Source of the DNA: Actinoplanes sp. M2I2
GTDB taxonomy: Bacteria > Actinomycetota > Actinomycetes > Mycobacteriales > Micromonosporaceae
DNA length: 64,000 bases
Reading direction: 5' to 3'
NCBI RefSeq assembly: GCF_023544445.1
Contig: NZ_JALPVJ010000018.1
Location: 158,656 to 222,655, forward strand
Positions within the stretch are counted from its first letter, which is position 1, and every line of letters begins with the position of its first letter. The notes below the pieces were generated by a model, which saw only the letters and a program-made list of their open reading frames with translations, was not told the origin of the DNA and did not search any database. Positions 1-9,645 of this stretch are shown piece after piece. A program made the translations under genes and the position numbers.

Positions 1-890
1 GCTTCGGCGAGGGCCGGGGCCACCGACAGCACGGTCAGCTTCTCCGTGTGGCTCTGGGCCGGGATCGGCACCGTGTTGGTGCTGACGATCTCTTCGATCT
101 CCTTCTCGGCCGACAGCCGCTGGATCGCGTCGCCCGCGAAGAGGCCGTGCGTGCAGGCGACCCGGACACTGCGGACGTTGCGCTCGCGCAGCCTGTCCAG
201 CAACTCGAAGACCGTGCTGCCCTTGGCGATCTCGTCGTCCAGCACGATCACGTCCTTGTCGGCCACGTCGCCGATCACCGTGCTGATGACCACCTTGTCG
301 TCGGCGTAGCGCTGCTTGGCGCCGGCCGCGACGCCGATGCCGAGCAGCCGGGCGAACGCCGCCGCCTCCTTGGCGTTGCCCAGGTCGGGCGACACGACCA
401 CGGCGTTGCTCAGGTTGTACCGCCGGAAGTGCCGGGCCAGCTCCTGCAGCGCGTGCAGGTGGTCGACCGGGATGTTGAAGAAGCCGTGCACCTGCGGCGA
501 GTGCAGGGTCATGGCCAGCACCCGGTCGGCGCCGGCCGTGGTGAGCAGGTCGGCGACCAGGCGGCCGCCGATCGAGATGCGCGGGGCGTCCTTCTTGTCA
601 CTGCGGGCGTACGCGTAATGCGGCAGCACGACCGTGATGCGCCCGGCCGAGGCACCCCGGGCCGCGTTGAGCATGAAGAGCAGTTCGACGAGATTTTCCT
701 GGACGGGCGGGACGAGCGGCTGGATCAGGAAGACGTCACGTTCGCGGCAGTTGCCCTGCAGCTGCACCTCGATGCAGTCGTTGGCGAAGCGGGAGGTGCG
801 GATCGGGAGCAGCGGCACTCCGAGGTGGTCGCAGATCTCGGCGGCGAGTTCAGGGTGGGCGGATCCGGAGAAAACGGCGATGTCGCGCAC
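1..890 (-). CDS. prs: Ribose-phosphate pyrophosphokinase (PRPP synthetase) family, 3' end cut off by the window
   Basis: Reading the minus strand from a GTG at 890 gives VRDIAVFSGSAHPELAAEI, a typical Prs N-terminus. A second in-frame GTG lies at 896 and cannot be excluded. Visible Prs landmarks are an ATP-loop region RSDKKDAPRISIGGRLVADL, the catalytic-His segment MTLHSPQVHGFFNIPVDHL and VVSPDLGNAKEA. Prs enzymes make PRPP from ribose 5-phosphate and ATP for nucleotide, His and Trp synthesis. The PRPP-binding loop reads LDDEIAKGSTV rather than the usual DD-x-I-DTGGT, so this is a divergent member, perhaps a second copy. About 296 residues are visible and the C-terminus lies beyond the left edge. 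It is transcribed divergently from the ABC ATPase that starts 70 bp away. Confidence 0.85.
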   Translation of the reverse strand, partial: MRDIAVFSGSAHPELAAEICDHLGVPLLPIRTSRFANDCIEVQLQGNCRERDVFLIQPLVPPVQENLVELLFMLNAARGASAGRITVVLPHYAYARSDKKDAPRISIGGRLVADLLTTAGADRVLAMTLHSPQVHGFFNIPVDHLHALQELARHFRRYNLSNAVVVSPDLGNAKEAAAFARLLGIGVAAGAKQRYADDKVVISTVIGDVADKDVIVLDDEIAKGSTVFELLDRLRERNVRSVRVACTHGLFAGDAIQRLSAEKEIEEIVSTNTVPIPAQSHTEKLTVLSVAPALAE

Positions 891-959
891 CCGCACAGCC
901 TAGAATGCGGCCGGTTCGCGGGTCCTCACCGGGCGGGAAAAAACGCTAGCGTGACCGGC

Positions 960-1802
960 ATGAACGGACTCGCTGTCGCGTGCCGGCGCGTGGTGCACAT
1001 CTATCGCGCCGAGGCCGGCGATGTGGTCGCGCTGGCCGGTGTCGATCTCTCCATCGCGCCCGGTGAGACGCTGGCGCTCGTCGGCCCGTCCGGCTCGGGC
1101 AAGTCGACGCTGATCGCGCTGCTGGCCGGCCTGATGCGGCCCTCGGCCGGGCGGATCAACATCGGCACCTACGACATGGGCAAGCTCTCCGACGGCGAGA
1201 TCTCGCGCCTGCGCGGCACCGAGATCGGCGTGGTCCTGCAGGGCGCGGCCCGCAACCTCCTGCCGTACGCGTCCCTGCACCGCAACATCTGGCTGGCCCA
1301 GCGCCGGGCCGCGCACACCCGGGGCATCACGCTCGACGACCCCGACCGCATCCTCGACCTGGTCGGCCTGCCCGGCCAGGGCCGTCAGCGCCTGGCCGAC
1401 CTGACCCCGGGCGGGCGGCAGCGCGCCGCGCTCGCGGTCGGCATCGCCACCGGGCCGGGCCTGCTGCTCGTCGACGAGCCGACCAGCCGCCTCGACACCG
1501 CGGGCCGCGACGAGGTGCTCGCCGCGATGGAGACGGTGAACGCCGAACGCCAGACCACGATCGTCGTGGTCACGCACGACAACGAGGTCGGCGCCCGGCT
1601 GGGCCGGGCCGTGACGATCCGCGACGGCCGGGTCGGCGCCGAGGGCCGTGACGGCCAGGACTTCGCCGTGGTCGCCGGCGACGGCACGGTGCAGCTGCCG
1701 CCCGAGGTGCTGGGCAGCTATCCGCCGGGCACGCTCTTCACCGTCCAGCACATCGACGGCGAGGTCACCCTGGTCCCCGGCGGCACCGAACCCGTCGCCT
1801 GA
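960..1802 (+). CDS. ABC transporter ATPase, MacB/LolD type with degenerate signature motif
   Basis: 280-residue cytosolic ATPase. Walker A is GPSGSGKST (about residues 41-49), Walker B is LLLVDEPTSRLD and the H-loop is VVTHD, all intact. The signature motif reads LTPGGRQR where the family normally has LSGGQ-x-QR. Such ATPases drive FtsX/MacB-type permeases that extrude substrates or shed lipoproteins mechanically. The gene converges on a second ATPase of the same class (gap 40 bp), itself operonic with two FtsX permeases. I infer that the two ATPases may form an unequal pair on those permeases. About 50 residues after the H-loop form a C-terminal extension. The ATG at 960 fits the start of homology; the ribosome site is weak. 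Confidence 0.88.
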   Translation: MNGLAVACRRVVHIYRAEAGDVVALAGVDLSIAPGETLALVGPSGSGKSTLIALLAGLMRPSAGRINIGTYDMGKLSDGEISRLRGTEIGVVLQGAARNLLPYASLHRNIWLAQRRAAHTRGITLDDPDRILDLVGLPGQGRQRLADLTPGGRQRAALAVGIATGPGLLLVDEPTSRLDTAGRDEVLAAMETVNAERQTTIVVVTHDNEVGARLGRAVTIRDGRVGAEGRDGQDFAVVAGDGTVQLPPEVLGSYPPGTLFTVQHIDGEVTLVPGGTEPVA

Positions 1803-1842
1803 AGCTCGCCCGCGACACCGGCACCGGCGCCGGGACCGGCGG

Positions 1843-2496
1843 CTAGGAGCGCACCCAGACGGCCTCGCCGTCGCCCAGGTGAAGCTCCCGGTCGCAGGCC
1901 GCGGCCGCCTCGGGGTCGTGGGTGGCGAAGACGACGGCCGCGCCGCGGGCCGCCTCGGCGCGCAGCAGTTCCATGACCCGCTGGCGGTTGGCCGCGTCCA
2001 GCTCGCTGGTGATCTCGTCGGCGAGCACGATGTCGCCCTGCAACGCCAGCCCGCGGGCGATCGCCGTGCGCTGCTGCTGCCCGCCGGAGAGCTCCTCGAT
2101 GAGCTGGTTGGCCTGACCCGAGAGGCCCAGCGGTTCGAGCGCCTCGGCGGTGCGCCGCCGCGCCTCGGCCGCCGTGCCGCCGGTGGCGATGACCGCGACC
2201 GCGATGTTCTCGGCCGCCGTGAGGATGGCGGCGAGCCCGTTGTCCTGGGGGATCAGCACCACGCCGAGCTTGACCGCCTGATCCCGGCCGGTGAGCCGTT
2301 CCCCGTCGACGAGCACCTCGCCCCGGGCCGGGATGAGCAGGCCGGCCATCGCGCTGAGCAGGGTCGACTTGCCGGCGCCGGAGGTGCCGGTGATCGCCAG
2401 GATCTGGCCCGGGCGGGCCTCGACCGAGACGCCGCGCAGCACCGTCAGATCGCTGTCCCAGGCCAGGTCGGCGTCCACCACGCTGAGCGTCTTCAT
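1843..2496 (-). CDS. ABC transporter ATPase, LolD/MacB type, last gene of an FtsX operon
   Basis: 217-residue ATPase energising the FtsX permeases upstream. Walker A is GTSGAGKST, the signature is canonical (LSGGQQQR), Walker B reads IVLADEITSELD (Ile replaces the usual Pro after DE) and the H-loop is FATHD. The ATG at 2496 is preferred over a TTG 12 bases earlier because GGAGGA sits 5 bases before it. It begins 23 bp after the stop of the second permease, so the order is permease, permease, ATPase. Substrate unknown; members of this family export antibiotics, peptides or lipoproteins, and nothing here decides between them. Confidence 0.9.
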   Translation of the reverse strand: MKTLSVVDADLAWDSDLTVLRGVSVEARPGQILAITGTSGAGKSTLLSAMAGLLIPARGEVLVDGERLTGRDQAVKLGVVLIPQDNGLAAILTAAENIAVAVIATGGTAAEARRRTAEALEPLGLSGQANQLIEELSGGQQQRTAIARGLALQGDIVLADEITSELDAANRQRVMELLRAEAARGAAVVFATHDPEAAAACDRELHLGDGEAVWVRS

Positions 2497-2519
2497 CGGT
2501 TCCTCCAAGGATCAGGTGG

Positions 2520-5519
2520 TCAGGGCGTTATCCGGCGGCGGAGGTCTCGACCGGTGGCCAGAGCCACGGCTGCCAGCAGCATAAGGACGAGCACGGTCGC
2601 GCCGGCCAGCACCGGGACCCGCGGCCAGGACGGCAACGGCAGGTCGGCCGGGGCGACCCCGGCCAGCGGCAGCGCCCACCCGGTCGCCGCCCACCCGGCC
2701 AGCGCGGTGAGCATGCCGGCCACCGCGGCGATGCCGACCAGCGCCGGATAGGTCCACAGCGTCGCCCGGCTCATCGTGGGCCGGCGCAGGCCCTGCACGC
2801 GCAGCGCGGACAGGTCCTCGACCCGGCGGCCCCGGTCGACCGCGGCCGCCAGCACCAGGGCGAAGGCGCCCAGCAGCACGGCCAGCCCGCCGGCCAGCAG
2901 GTGGAACCACAGCGACAGCGCCGGCCCCTGCTCGCCGAGCTGACGGAGCACCTGCGCCGACCGGGAGTCGGACCGGACGGTCAGGCCCTGGGCGGTCAGC
3001 CGGTCGACCACGTCGGCCGGGGCGGTGGCGGCGAGCCACACCTCGGGCAGCAGGGCCGGGGCGGCGTCCACGGCCAGCCGGTCGGCGTACTCGAGATCGA
3101 CCAGGCTGGCGTGCCGGCCGAGGCGGGGCACGGCGGGCAGATCGCCGGCCCCGGTCACCGACATGGCCTTTCCGTCGAGACCGGTCAGCACGTCGCCGGG
3201 CGGCGCGGCGCCGGCGTAGGCGACCGGCAGCGGGTACGGCGTGTCGACCGGCTGCACCCAGGCGCCCTCGGGCAGCCCGCCCGGTGCGTCCACGTCGATA
3301 CGCAAGCCCGTGGGCGCCGAGCTGAGTGTCCCGTACCGGGACATCCGCCAGCCGGCGGCGTCGCTCACCGCCACCGTGTCACCCGGGCCGCCGCTGCCCA
3401 CCCGCTCGATCGTCACCCCGCCGGTCACGCCGACCACCGAGCCGTTGACCATGAACTGGAAGCCGTTGATCCGGCAGCCCTCGGCACACCCGCTGACCCG
3501 CTGCTGATAGGTCGACGTGCCCGGGCGCAGGTCGCCGAGCTGCACGAAGCTGTCGCCGAGCCCGGTCAGCGAGGACAGCGCCACGCCGAGCCGCAGCTCC
3601 TTGCCCTTCACGACACCGGTGGTGGTCGCCTCGACGGTGAGCTCCGGACCGCCGATCACCGGCGGGGCCGGGGCGGCCGGGCGCAGGTCGCGGGCCACCT
3701 CGGGCGCCGGCGGCCCGCCGTCGGGCCAGGTGGCCACGGCGGCCAGCCGGGTCGCGTCGACGGCCAGGCCGAGCGGCTCGCGGCCGTCGCTGTTGCGCAG
3801 GCGGGCGGTCGCCATCGCGAACTCACCCGCCGGGTCGACCTGGCGCACGGCGTGCAGCAGCCGGCTGCGGTCGACCGGCTCGATCTCGAGGACCCGGCTC
3901 GCGCCGACGCCCAGCTCGGCCTGCACCACCCGGCCGCGGGCGGCCACGTCGATCGCGCAGGCCGCATAGCCGGCCACCGCCACCGTGGCGACCAGCAGCG
4001 CGAAGAGCTGCTGGGCGCCGGGCCGGCGGGACAGCGGGAAACCGGCCAGCGCGGGCCCGAGCCGACCGGCCGCGAGCGAGCGCGTGGCGTACCGGGTGAC
4101 CAGCGGCAGCACGGCCCGCGCGGCGACCAGCGCCAGCGCCAGCAGGACGAACGCGGGCGCGAGCAGACCGACGCCGGTGAGCGACCCGCCCGAGATCGCC
4201 AGCTGCCCGGCGAACACCACGGCGAGCAGCACGATCACGGCGTCGAGGGCGAACGCGCGATGGCCCTTCACCGTCACCGGACGCCGCAGCAGCGTGGCGA
4301 CCGGGCTGAGCAGCTGGCGGCGCTGGGCCAGCACGGCCGCGGCCAGGGCGGCCAGGGCCGCGTACGGGGCGTACCGCAGGGAAGCCCAGCCCGGATCGAC
4401 GCCGACGCCGGGGAACCGGGTCGCGGCCACGGCGTTGACCAGCAGTTGCCCGGCCAGGCAGCCGGCCACGGCCCCGGCCAGGATCGCCGCCAGGCTCTCG
4501 CCGGTGGCCAGCCACCAGCGGGTCCACCAGCGCGCGCCGCGCAGCGCGACGACGGCCAGCTCGGACTGGCGGCCCTGGGTGCCGTAGCTGACCGCGAGGA
4601 AGATGCTGAAGCAGGCCAGCAGCACGAGCGGCAAGGCCAGCACCGGTACCAGCAGGTGGGCGGCCGCGCGGCCCGACTCGATGCGGTCGAGCAGGGCCGG
4701 GATCGCGGTGTCGACCTGCAGATCGACACCGATCTCGGTGGCCCTCCGGGTCACCGTCAGCAGCCCGGTGCGCAGCTCGCCGAGCCGGTCGGCATTCAGC
4801 GCCTCCGGGCCGGCCACCCCGTCGATGGACAGGTCGGTCAGCCCGTGGTCCATCGTCTCGAACGTGGTCTGCCCGGTGAAGACCGGCTCGACCGGGCCGA
4901 GACCGGGCACGGTGGTGAAGTAGCCGTGCGTGCCCCAGTAGGCGTCGTCCGGGTCGGCGACGTCGTAGGTGCCCGCGATCACGAGGTCCCTGGGTTCGCC
5001 GTCCTTCTGCCAGCGCGGGTCGTTCCGGTCGTCGACGAACGCCGCGTAGGTCAGGGTGACCCGGTCGCCGGCGGCCAGCCCGAGGCGTTCGGCTGTCCGC
5101 GCCCCGACGATGACGTCGTCCTCGCCGACCAGGCAGCGACCGCTGACGATCCGCACGTGGGTGCAGAGGTTCTGGCGGAACACCATCCGGTGGGCCGAGG
5201 CGGTGCTCTTCTCCAGGCCGATGGTCGGGTAGGACGAGCCGTAGACATAGCTGAAGCCGGGCAGTTCGACCAGGGCCGCCCCCACGTCGGCGAACTCGGG
5301 TCCGCCGCTGTCGACCCGGGCGTCCTGGGTGCCGGCGATGACCAGGCTGCGCTCGCCGGGCACGGCGGTCTCGATCTGACCGGCCGCGACCGCGCGGTCG
5401 ACCGCGGCCAGATAGGCCGGCGACGCCACCGCCGAGGCCACGGCGAACAGCGCCAGCAACGCCAGCGTGACCGCCTGGCCGCGCCTGGTCCAGACCATCG
5501 CCAGCACCAGCGACATCAT
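2520..5519 (-). CDS. FtsX-like ABC permease (MacB_PCD/FtsX architecture), second of two
   Basis: 999-residue membrane protein, start MMSLVLAMVWTRRGQAVTLA. A first transmembrane helix (about residues 14-34) is followed by a large extracytoplasmic domain, a block of helices in the middle (starting LLVPVLALPLVLLACF), a second large extracytoplasmic domain, and three C-terminal helices ending near an arginine-rich tail. This two-fold FtsX layout is typical of actinobacterial 8-10 helix permeases. The ATG at 5519 overlaps the stop of the upstream permease (ATGA), indicating translational coupling and a heteromeric permease pair. Four cysteines near CAEGC and LCTHVRIVSGRCLVG lie in predicted external loops and could form disulfides. 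Confidence 0.9.
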   Translation of the reverse strand: MMSLVLAMVWTRRGQAVTLALLALFAVASAVASPAYLAAVDRAVAAGQIETAVPGERSLVIAGTQDARVDSGGPEFADVGAALVELPGFSYVYGSSYPTIGLEKSTASAHRMVFRQNLCTHVRIVSGRCLVGEDDVIVGARTAERLGLAAGDRVTLTYAAFVDDRNDPRWQKDGEPRDLVIAGTYDVADPDDAYWGTHGYFTTVPGLGPVEPVFTGQTTFETMDHGLTDLSIDGVAGPEALNADRLGELRTGLLTVTRRATEIGVDLQVDTAIPALLDRIESGRAAAHLLVPVLALPLVLLACFSIFLAVSYGTQGRQSELAVVALRGARWWTRWWLATGESLAAILAGAVAGCLAGQLLVNAVAATRFPGVGVDPGWASLRYAPYAALAALAAAVLAQRRQLLSPVATLLRRPVTVKGHRAFALDAVIVLLAVVFAGQLAISGGSLTGVGLLAPAFVLLALALVAARAVLPLVTRYATRSLAAGRLGPALAGFPLSRRPGAQQLFALLVATVAVAGYAACAIDVAARGRVVQAELGVGASRVLEIEPVDRSRLLHAVRQVDPAGEFAMATARLRNSDGREPLGLAVDATRLAAVATWPDGGPPAPEVARDLRPAAPAPPVIGGPELTVEATTTGVVKGKELRLGVALSSLTGLGDSFVQLGDLRPGTSTYQQRVSGCAEGCRINGFQFMVNGSVVGVTGGVTIERVGSGGPGDTVAVSDAAGWRMSRYGTLSSAPTGLRIDVDAPGGLPEGAWVQPVDTPYPLPVAYAGAAPPGDVLTGLDGKAMSVTGAGDLPAVPRLGRHASLVDLEYADRLAVDAAPALLPEVWLAATAPADVVDRLTAQGLTVRSDSRSAQVLRQLGEQGPALSLWFHLLAGGLAVLLGAFALVLAAAVDRGRRVEDLSALRVQGLRRPTMSRATLWTYPALVGIAAVAGMLTALAGWAATGWALPLAGVAPADLPLPSWPRVPVLAGATVLVLMLLAAVALATGRDLRRRITP

Positions 5520-8500
5520 CGGGCGCCCACCCGCCCGCGCAGCCCGCGCACCAGCGGCAGCACCGACAACCACCCGACCAGCCCGAGCACCACGACCGCG
5601 ATCAGCCCGGCCAGGCCCAGGGCGGCCCAGCCGAGGGCGCCCGGCGGCGGCAGCACGTTCCAGCCGTCGGTGAAGCCGCGCACGGCCACGCGGGCCAGCG
5701 GGTTCGCGACGGCGGCGGCCAGCAGCCCGGCCAGCAGACCCGTGACGATCAACACCCAGGTTCCCGCGTACGCCGTGCCGACCGCGGCCTTCAGCGGGAG
5801 CCCCTGCAGCCGCAGCGCGCGCAGCTGGTCGAGCCGGCTGCGGCGGTCGACGGCACCGGCCACCCCGATGGTCGCGGCGGCCAGCAGGAGCCCGACCCCG
5901 CCGGCGATCAGCCCGAACCGGGCGATCGCGGCCGGCGCCTGCTCGGCCAGGCGGTCGGACCGGCGGGCGACCGTCTCCGCCTCCCCGACGATCAGCCCGG
6001 CCCCGCGCAGCGCGTCGATCACCCCGGCCCCGGCGCCGGGCGCGAGCCAGACCTGGAACTGGCCGGGCGCGTTGGCGTCGCCGGCTATCCGGCGGGCGGT
6101 GTCGAGATCGGCGAGCACGCCGTCGCGACCCAGCACCGGCAGCACCCCGGTGACGCCGGCGACCCGTACGGGAAGGGGCTGCCCGCCGAACGAGGTGAGC
6201 GAGGGCTCGCCGAAACGCCAGTCCACGGGCGGTGTCCCGGTCAGCAGGACCGGCGGCGGGAGCGCGCTGTCCACGGCGTACACCTGGATGCCGATGTCCG
6301 GGTTGCCGGCGAAGTTGCGGTCGCGGGCGATGCGCAGCCCGCCGTCCACGGCCGCGATGTCGAGCTCCGCACCGGCCGTGCCGGGCCGCCACCGGGCGAG
6401 GTCGCCGAGTTCCGTCCGGCCGAGGAGGGCGGCGGACGGGTTCGCCTGGTCGAGCGAGCGCACGATGATCGCGCTGCCGGGCAGGGCCGGCGGGACGTTG
6501 CCGTTGGGTTCGACCGGGCTGCTCAGCTGCCAGCGCAGCAGACGGCAGCCGGGCGGCCGGGCGCAGCCGGTGACCGGCGCGGTGAGGGTCTGTTCACCCG
6601 GGCGCAGCGTGCCGAACCGGACCTGAACCGGCGCGCCGGTGCCCTCGTGCTGCAGCGACAGCCCGACCGCGGCCGGATCTCGGCCCTCGTTGCGCAGCCG
6701 CAGGGTGAGCCGGTCGCCGGTGATCGCGGCCGTGGGCGGCGGGCCCGGGCTCTCGGCGGTCGCGGCCGCGAGCAACCCGGCCGGACCGTACCCGGGTTGC
6801 CACCGTGCCACCGCGGCGAGCCGGGAACTGTCGACCGCGAGCACCGGCGGGACACTGACCCGATCGACGACGACGGCCATGGCCTCGTCGCCTTCCGGAT
6901 CGGCGCGGCGCACCGCGTTCAGCAGCGCGGTGCGGTTGGGCGCCTGCACCGGGACCACCCGGTCGGCGCCCAGCTCGGCGGCGCTGCGGGTGACGCGGGC
7001 CCGGCTGTCGCCCAGCGCGAGACCGAGCGTCGTGGCGAACAGCGCGACCGCGACGACGATGAGGGCGAACACCCGGTCGCTGCCGGGCTGCCGGGAGACC
7101 TGCACCGACGTGAGGCCGAGCCGCAGACGCCCGCTCCGCATCGCCGCGCTGCCACCCCGGTCGGCCACGCGGCCGAGCAGCCGGGCCAGCACCAGCGCCA
7201 CGGCCAGCGCGACCAGGCCCGGGGCGGCCAGCGCGAGACCGCTGTCGGGCGCGCTCGACCGGGCCTGATAGACGGCCGCGGCGGCGATGGTCAGCAGCAG
7301 GAGGTCGGCCAGGCCGGCCCGCCAGTCGCCGCGGCCCGGCCCGGCCTGGCGCAGCAGATCGGCGACCGGGCGGCGCAGGGCCACGGCCTCGACGGCGGCC
7401 AGCACCACCAGACCGCCGAGCAGCACCGCGCCGACGGCCGCGAGCGAGAGCAGCAGGGCCTCGCGCTGCTGGACCGCCGAGCTGACCGGCCCGGCCAGCC
7501 CCCGCGCGAGCAACCACCCGAGCGGCAGGCCGATCAGCGCGCCGGCGGTCAGCGGCAGCAGGTGCTGGCCCCAGACCAGCCGCAGGATCGCGGACCGCGT
7601 GCTGCCGCGCAGCTTGAGCAGGGCGGCGTCGCCGCGCCGGTCGCGCCCGGTGTAACGGCCCGCCAGCCCGATCGCGAACCAGGTCAGCGCCAGGGTCTGC
7701 ACCATCGCGATCACCACGCCGAGCCGGATCTCCTCGCGGTCGCGGTCGATCGCGGCGAGCAGCGGACCGGTGGCGTTGACCAGGCGCAGCCCCGAGGCGG
7801 CGATGCGGGCGTCGGCCTCGCGCAGGACCCGGCCGAGCCGGAAGCCGCCGTCGCCGCGCAGGAGCCGCTCGGGCACGGTGAGGTCGAAGGTGACGGTGGG
7901 CTCCCAGAGCGGCTCCAGCCGGAACGTGTCGAGCGGTGTGAAGGCCGGGTCGAGCCCGCGGCCGGCCTCGAAGAGCGCGTTGCTCCAATAGGGACCGCCG
8001 GGATCGGTGTACGAGTACCGCGCGACCACGGTGAGGTCGACCGGCCGGGCGTTCGGCGAGAACCGCAGGGTCAGCTTGTCGCCCAGGCCCAGGCCGAGCT
8101 GCTGGGCCGCCGCCACGCTGATCGCCGTCTGCCCGGGCGACGCGGGGCACGGCCCGTCGAGGCGGACGTTGGCGCAGAACTCGTCGCGGTAGGCGACGCT
8201 CATGACGGTGACGCCCCCACCGGCGTTGACGGTCATCGGCAATGCGAGCCCGGTGACCGGATCGACCTGGGGCAACGGCAGCTGCCCCTGCACCGTCGAC
8301 GTGAGCCCGGCGATCGCGGCCCGCGGGTCGCCGTCGAGGTCGGCGATCTGCTGCACCGACACGGTGCGCTGCTCGGCCGGGGCCGCGGCCACGTCGGAGG
8401 CGGCCGCCCGGTTGATGCTCGCGTAGGCGTACCAGGGACCGGCCGCGGCCACCGCGGCGGCCAGCGCGGTCAGCACCAGGATGGTCAGCACCTGCGCGGT

Positions 8501-8536
8501 CCGGGCTCGCACAGCACCCCAGATGAGCGCGAACAT
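5516..8536 (-). CDS. FtsX-like ABC permease, first of two
   Basis: 1006-residue paralogue of the following gene, beginning MFALIWGAVRARTAQVLTIL. N-terminal helix, long external domain, central helices (around IGLAGRYTGRD and ALIGLPLGWLLARGL), a second external domain and three C-terminal helices (GVGLLLAAATIGVAG onwards). External cysteine pairs occur in both external domains (FCANVRLDGPCP; CARPPGCRL), matching positions in the partner permease. It heads a three-gene operon: permease, permease, ATPase. The gene starts directly upstream of nothing on this strand for about 65 bp, after which corA ends, so the promoter is probably in or just before the corA 3' end. Confidence 0.9.
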   Translation of the reverse strand: MFALIWGAVRARTAQVLTILVLTALAAAVAAAGPWYAYASINRAAASDVAAAPAEQRTVSVQQIADLDGDPRAAIAGLTSTVQGQLPLPQVDPVTGLALPMTVNAGGGVTVMSVAYRDEFCANVRLDGPCPASPGQTAISVAAAQQLGLGLGDKLTLRFSPNARPVDLTVVARYSYTDPGGPYWSNALFEAGRGLDPAFTPLDTFRLEPLWEPTVTFDLTVPERLLRGDGGFRLGRVLREADARIAASGLRLVNATGPLLAAIDRDREEIRLGVVIAMVQTLALTWFAIGLAGRYTGRDRRGDAALLKLRGSTRSAILRLVWGQHLLPLTAGALIGLPLGWLLARGLAGPVSSAVQQREALLLSLAAVGAVLLGGLVVLAAVEAVALRRPVADLLRQAGPGRGDWRAGLADLLLLTIAAAAVYQARSSAPDSGLALAAPGLVALAVALVLARLLGRVADRGGSAAMRSGRLRLGLTSVQVSRQPGSDRVFALIVVAVALFATTLGLALGDSRARVTRSAAELGADRVVPVQAPNRTALLNAVRRADPEGDEAMAVVVDRVSVPPVLAVDSSRLAAVARWQPGYGPAGLLAAATAESPGPPPTAAITGDRLTLRLRNEGRDPAAVGLSLQHEGTGAPVQVRFGTLRPGEQTLTAPVTGCARPPGCRLLRWQLSSPVEPNGNVPPALPGSAIIVRSLDQANPSAALLGRTELGDLARWRPGTAGAELDIAAVDGGLRIARDRNFAGNPDIGIQVYAVDSALPPPVLLTGTPPVDWRFGEPSLTSFGGQPLPVRVAGVTGVLPVLGRDGVLADLDTARRIAGDANAPGQFQVWLAPGAGAGVIDALRGAGLIVGEAETVARRSDRLAEQAPAAIARFGLIAGGVGLLLAAATIGVAGAVDRRSRLDQLRALRLQGLPLKAAVGTAYAGTWVLIVTGLLAGLLAAAVANPLARVAVRGFTDGWNVLPPPGALGWAALGLAGLIAVVVLGLVGWLSVLPLVRGLRGRVGAR

Positions 8537-8602
8537 GCCTGCCCTCCCCCGCCGGATGACCGGCAGGTTACGCCAACCGGACGGCGTACGGGGTCCCGTC
8601 GA

Positions 8603-9604
8603 TCAGAGCCAGCCGCGCCTCTTCAGATAGAGGTAGAGAAGGGCCGAGACGGCCACGATCGTCGCCGTGCTGACCACGAAACCGGAGAGCTTCTCGTAGC
8701 CCGGATAGGGCAGGTTCTGGCCGAAGTAACCGGTCACCGCGGTCGGCACAGCGATGATGGCGGCCCAGGCGGCCAGCTTGCGGGTGGTGTCGTTGAGGAC
8801 GTTGCCCTGCTCGGCCAGGTCGGTCTGCAGCAGCGCGTCGATCCGGTCGCGCAGGTGCTCGACGTCGTCGACGGTGTGGGTGGCGTGGTCCTCGACATCG
8901 CGGTAGTAGGGCCGCAGGTTCGCGTCGACCAGGCCCAGATCGGTCCGCATCGTCTGGCTCACCAGCTCGGGCATGGGCGCGACCGCCCGGCGCAGCGCGG
9001 CCAGCAGCTTGCGCATCTCGACACCCCGCATGCGGGTCGCCCGCGGCGCGCCGCCCTCCTCCAGCAGCTGGTCCTCGACCTGGTCCATCGCGGCGTCCAG
9101 CCGTTGTGTGGCCGCGTACTGCCCGTCGACGACCACGTCGAGCAGGCCGTAGAGCAGAAAGCCGACCCCGCTGCCGTCGGCGCCCAGCTCGCCGTCGGCG
9201 TCCCAGCGCTCGACGAACTTGGTGGTGTCGCTGGTCGACTTGCGGACCGTGATCAGGGCCCGCGGCGTGACGAAGACGCTGATCTCGGTCTTGCCGAACT
9301 GGGTCCCCGCGTCCCCGGTGGCGATGTCGACCGCGTAGACGTTGAGGAACACGTGGTGCGGGTAACGGTCGATCTTGGGCCGCTCATGGTCGGCCACCGC
9401 GTCCTCGACGGCCAGCGGGTGCAGCTCGAACTCCTTGGCCACCAGCGCGAGATCGTCGACGCCGGGATCGAACAGATCGATCCACAGCACCGAGCCGGGG
9501 TGCTGCTCGAGAAGGCCGGCCACCTGGTCGTACCGGAAGTCCTTGGCGATCGGCTTCCCGTTCTCATAGAGCCGGGTCTCGATCGGACAGGTGGGTTCGG
9601 TCAC
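8603..9604 (-). CDS. corA: CorA-family divalent cation channel with GQN in place of GMN
   Basis: 333 residues: a large cytosolic alpha/beta plus coiled-coil N-domain and two C-terminal helices, ending LYLKRRGWL as CorA proteins do. CorA pentamers conduct Mg2+, Co2+ or, in ZntB types, Zn2+. The selectivity-loop motif that is normally GMN reads TGYFGQNLPYPG here (GQN near residues 295-297). The same substitution is known among actinobacterial CorA-like proteins as far as I recall, so transport specificity is open. The GTG at 9604 is chosen because homology begins there; a longer ORF to 9640 has no extra conserved sequence. Divergent from pnuC, with 41 bp between the starts. Confidence 0.88.
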   Translation of the reverse strand: MTEPTCPIETRLYENGKPIAKDFRYDQVAGLLEQHPGSVLWIDLFDPGVDDLALVAKEFELHPLAVEDAVADHERPKIDRYPHHVFLNVYAVDIATGDAGTQFGKTEISVFVTPRALITVRKSTSDTTKFVERWDADGELGADGSGVGFLLYGLLDVVVDGQYAATQRLDAAMDQVEDQLLEEGGAPRATRMRGVEMRKLLAALRRAVAPMPELVSQTMRTDLGLVDANLRPYYRDVEDHATHTVDDVEHLRDRIDALLQTDLAEQGNVLNDTTRKLAAWAAIIAVPTAVTGYFGQNLPYPGYEKLSGFVVSTATIVAVSALLYLYLKRRGWL

Positions 9605-9645
9605 GGAACCACTATGCCCCCGCCACCGGCGGCCTACCATGAACC

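Noticed and set aside
2901..6626. A 1241-codon plus-strand ORF antisense to the two FtsX permeases
   Set aside because: It has Gly/Arg/Gln-rich composition and no motifs; high-GC genes produce long antisense frames. The minus-strand reading has clear membrane-protein features.
9605..9645. NAD riboswitch before pnuC
   Set aside because: The divergent spacer is 41 bp, too short, with no conserved motif.
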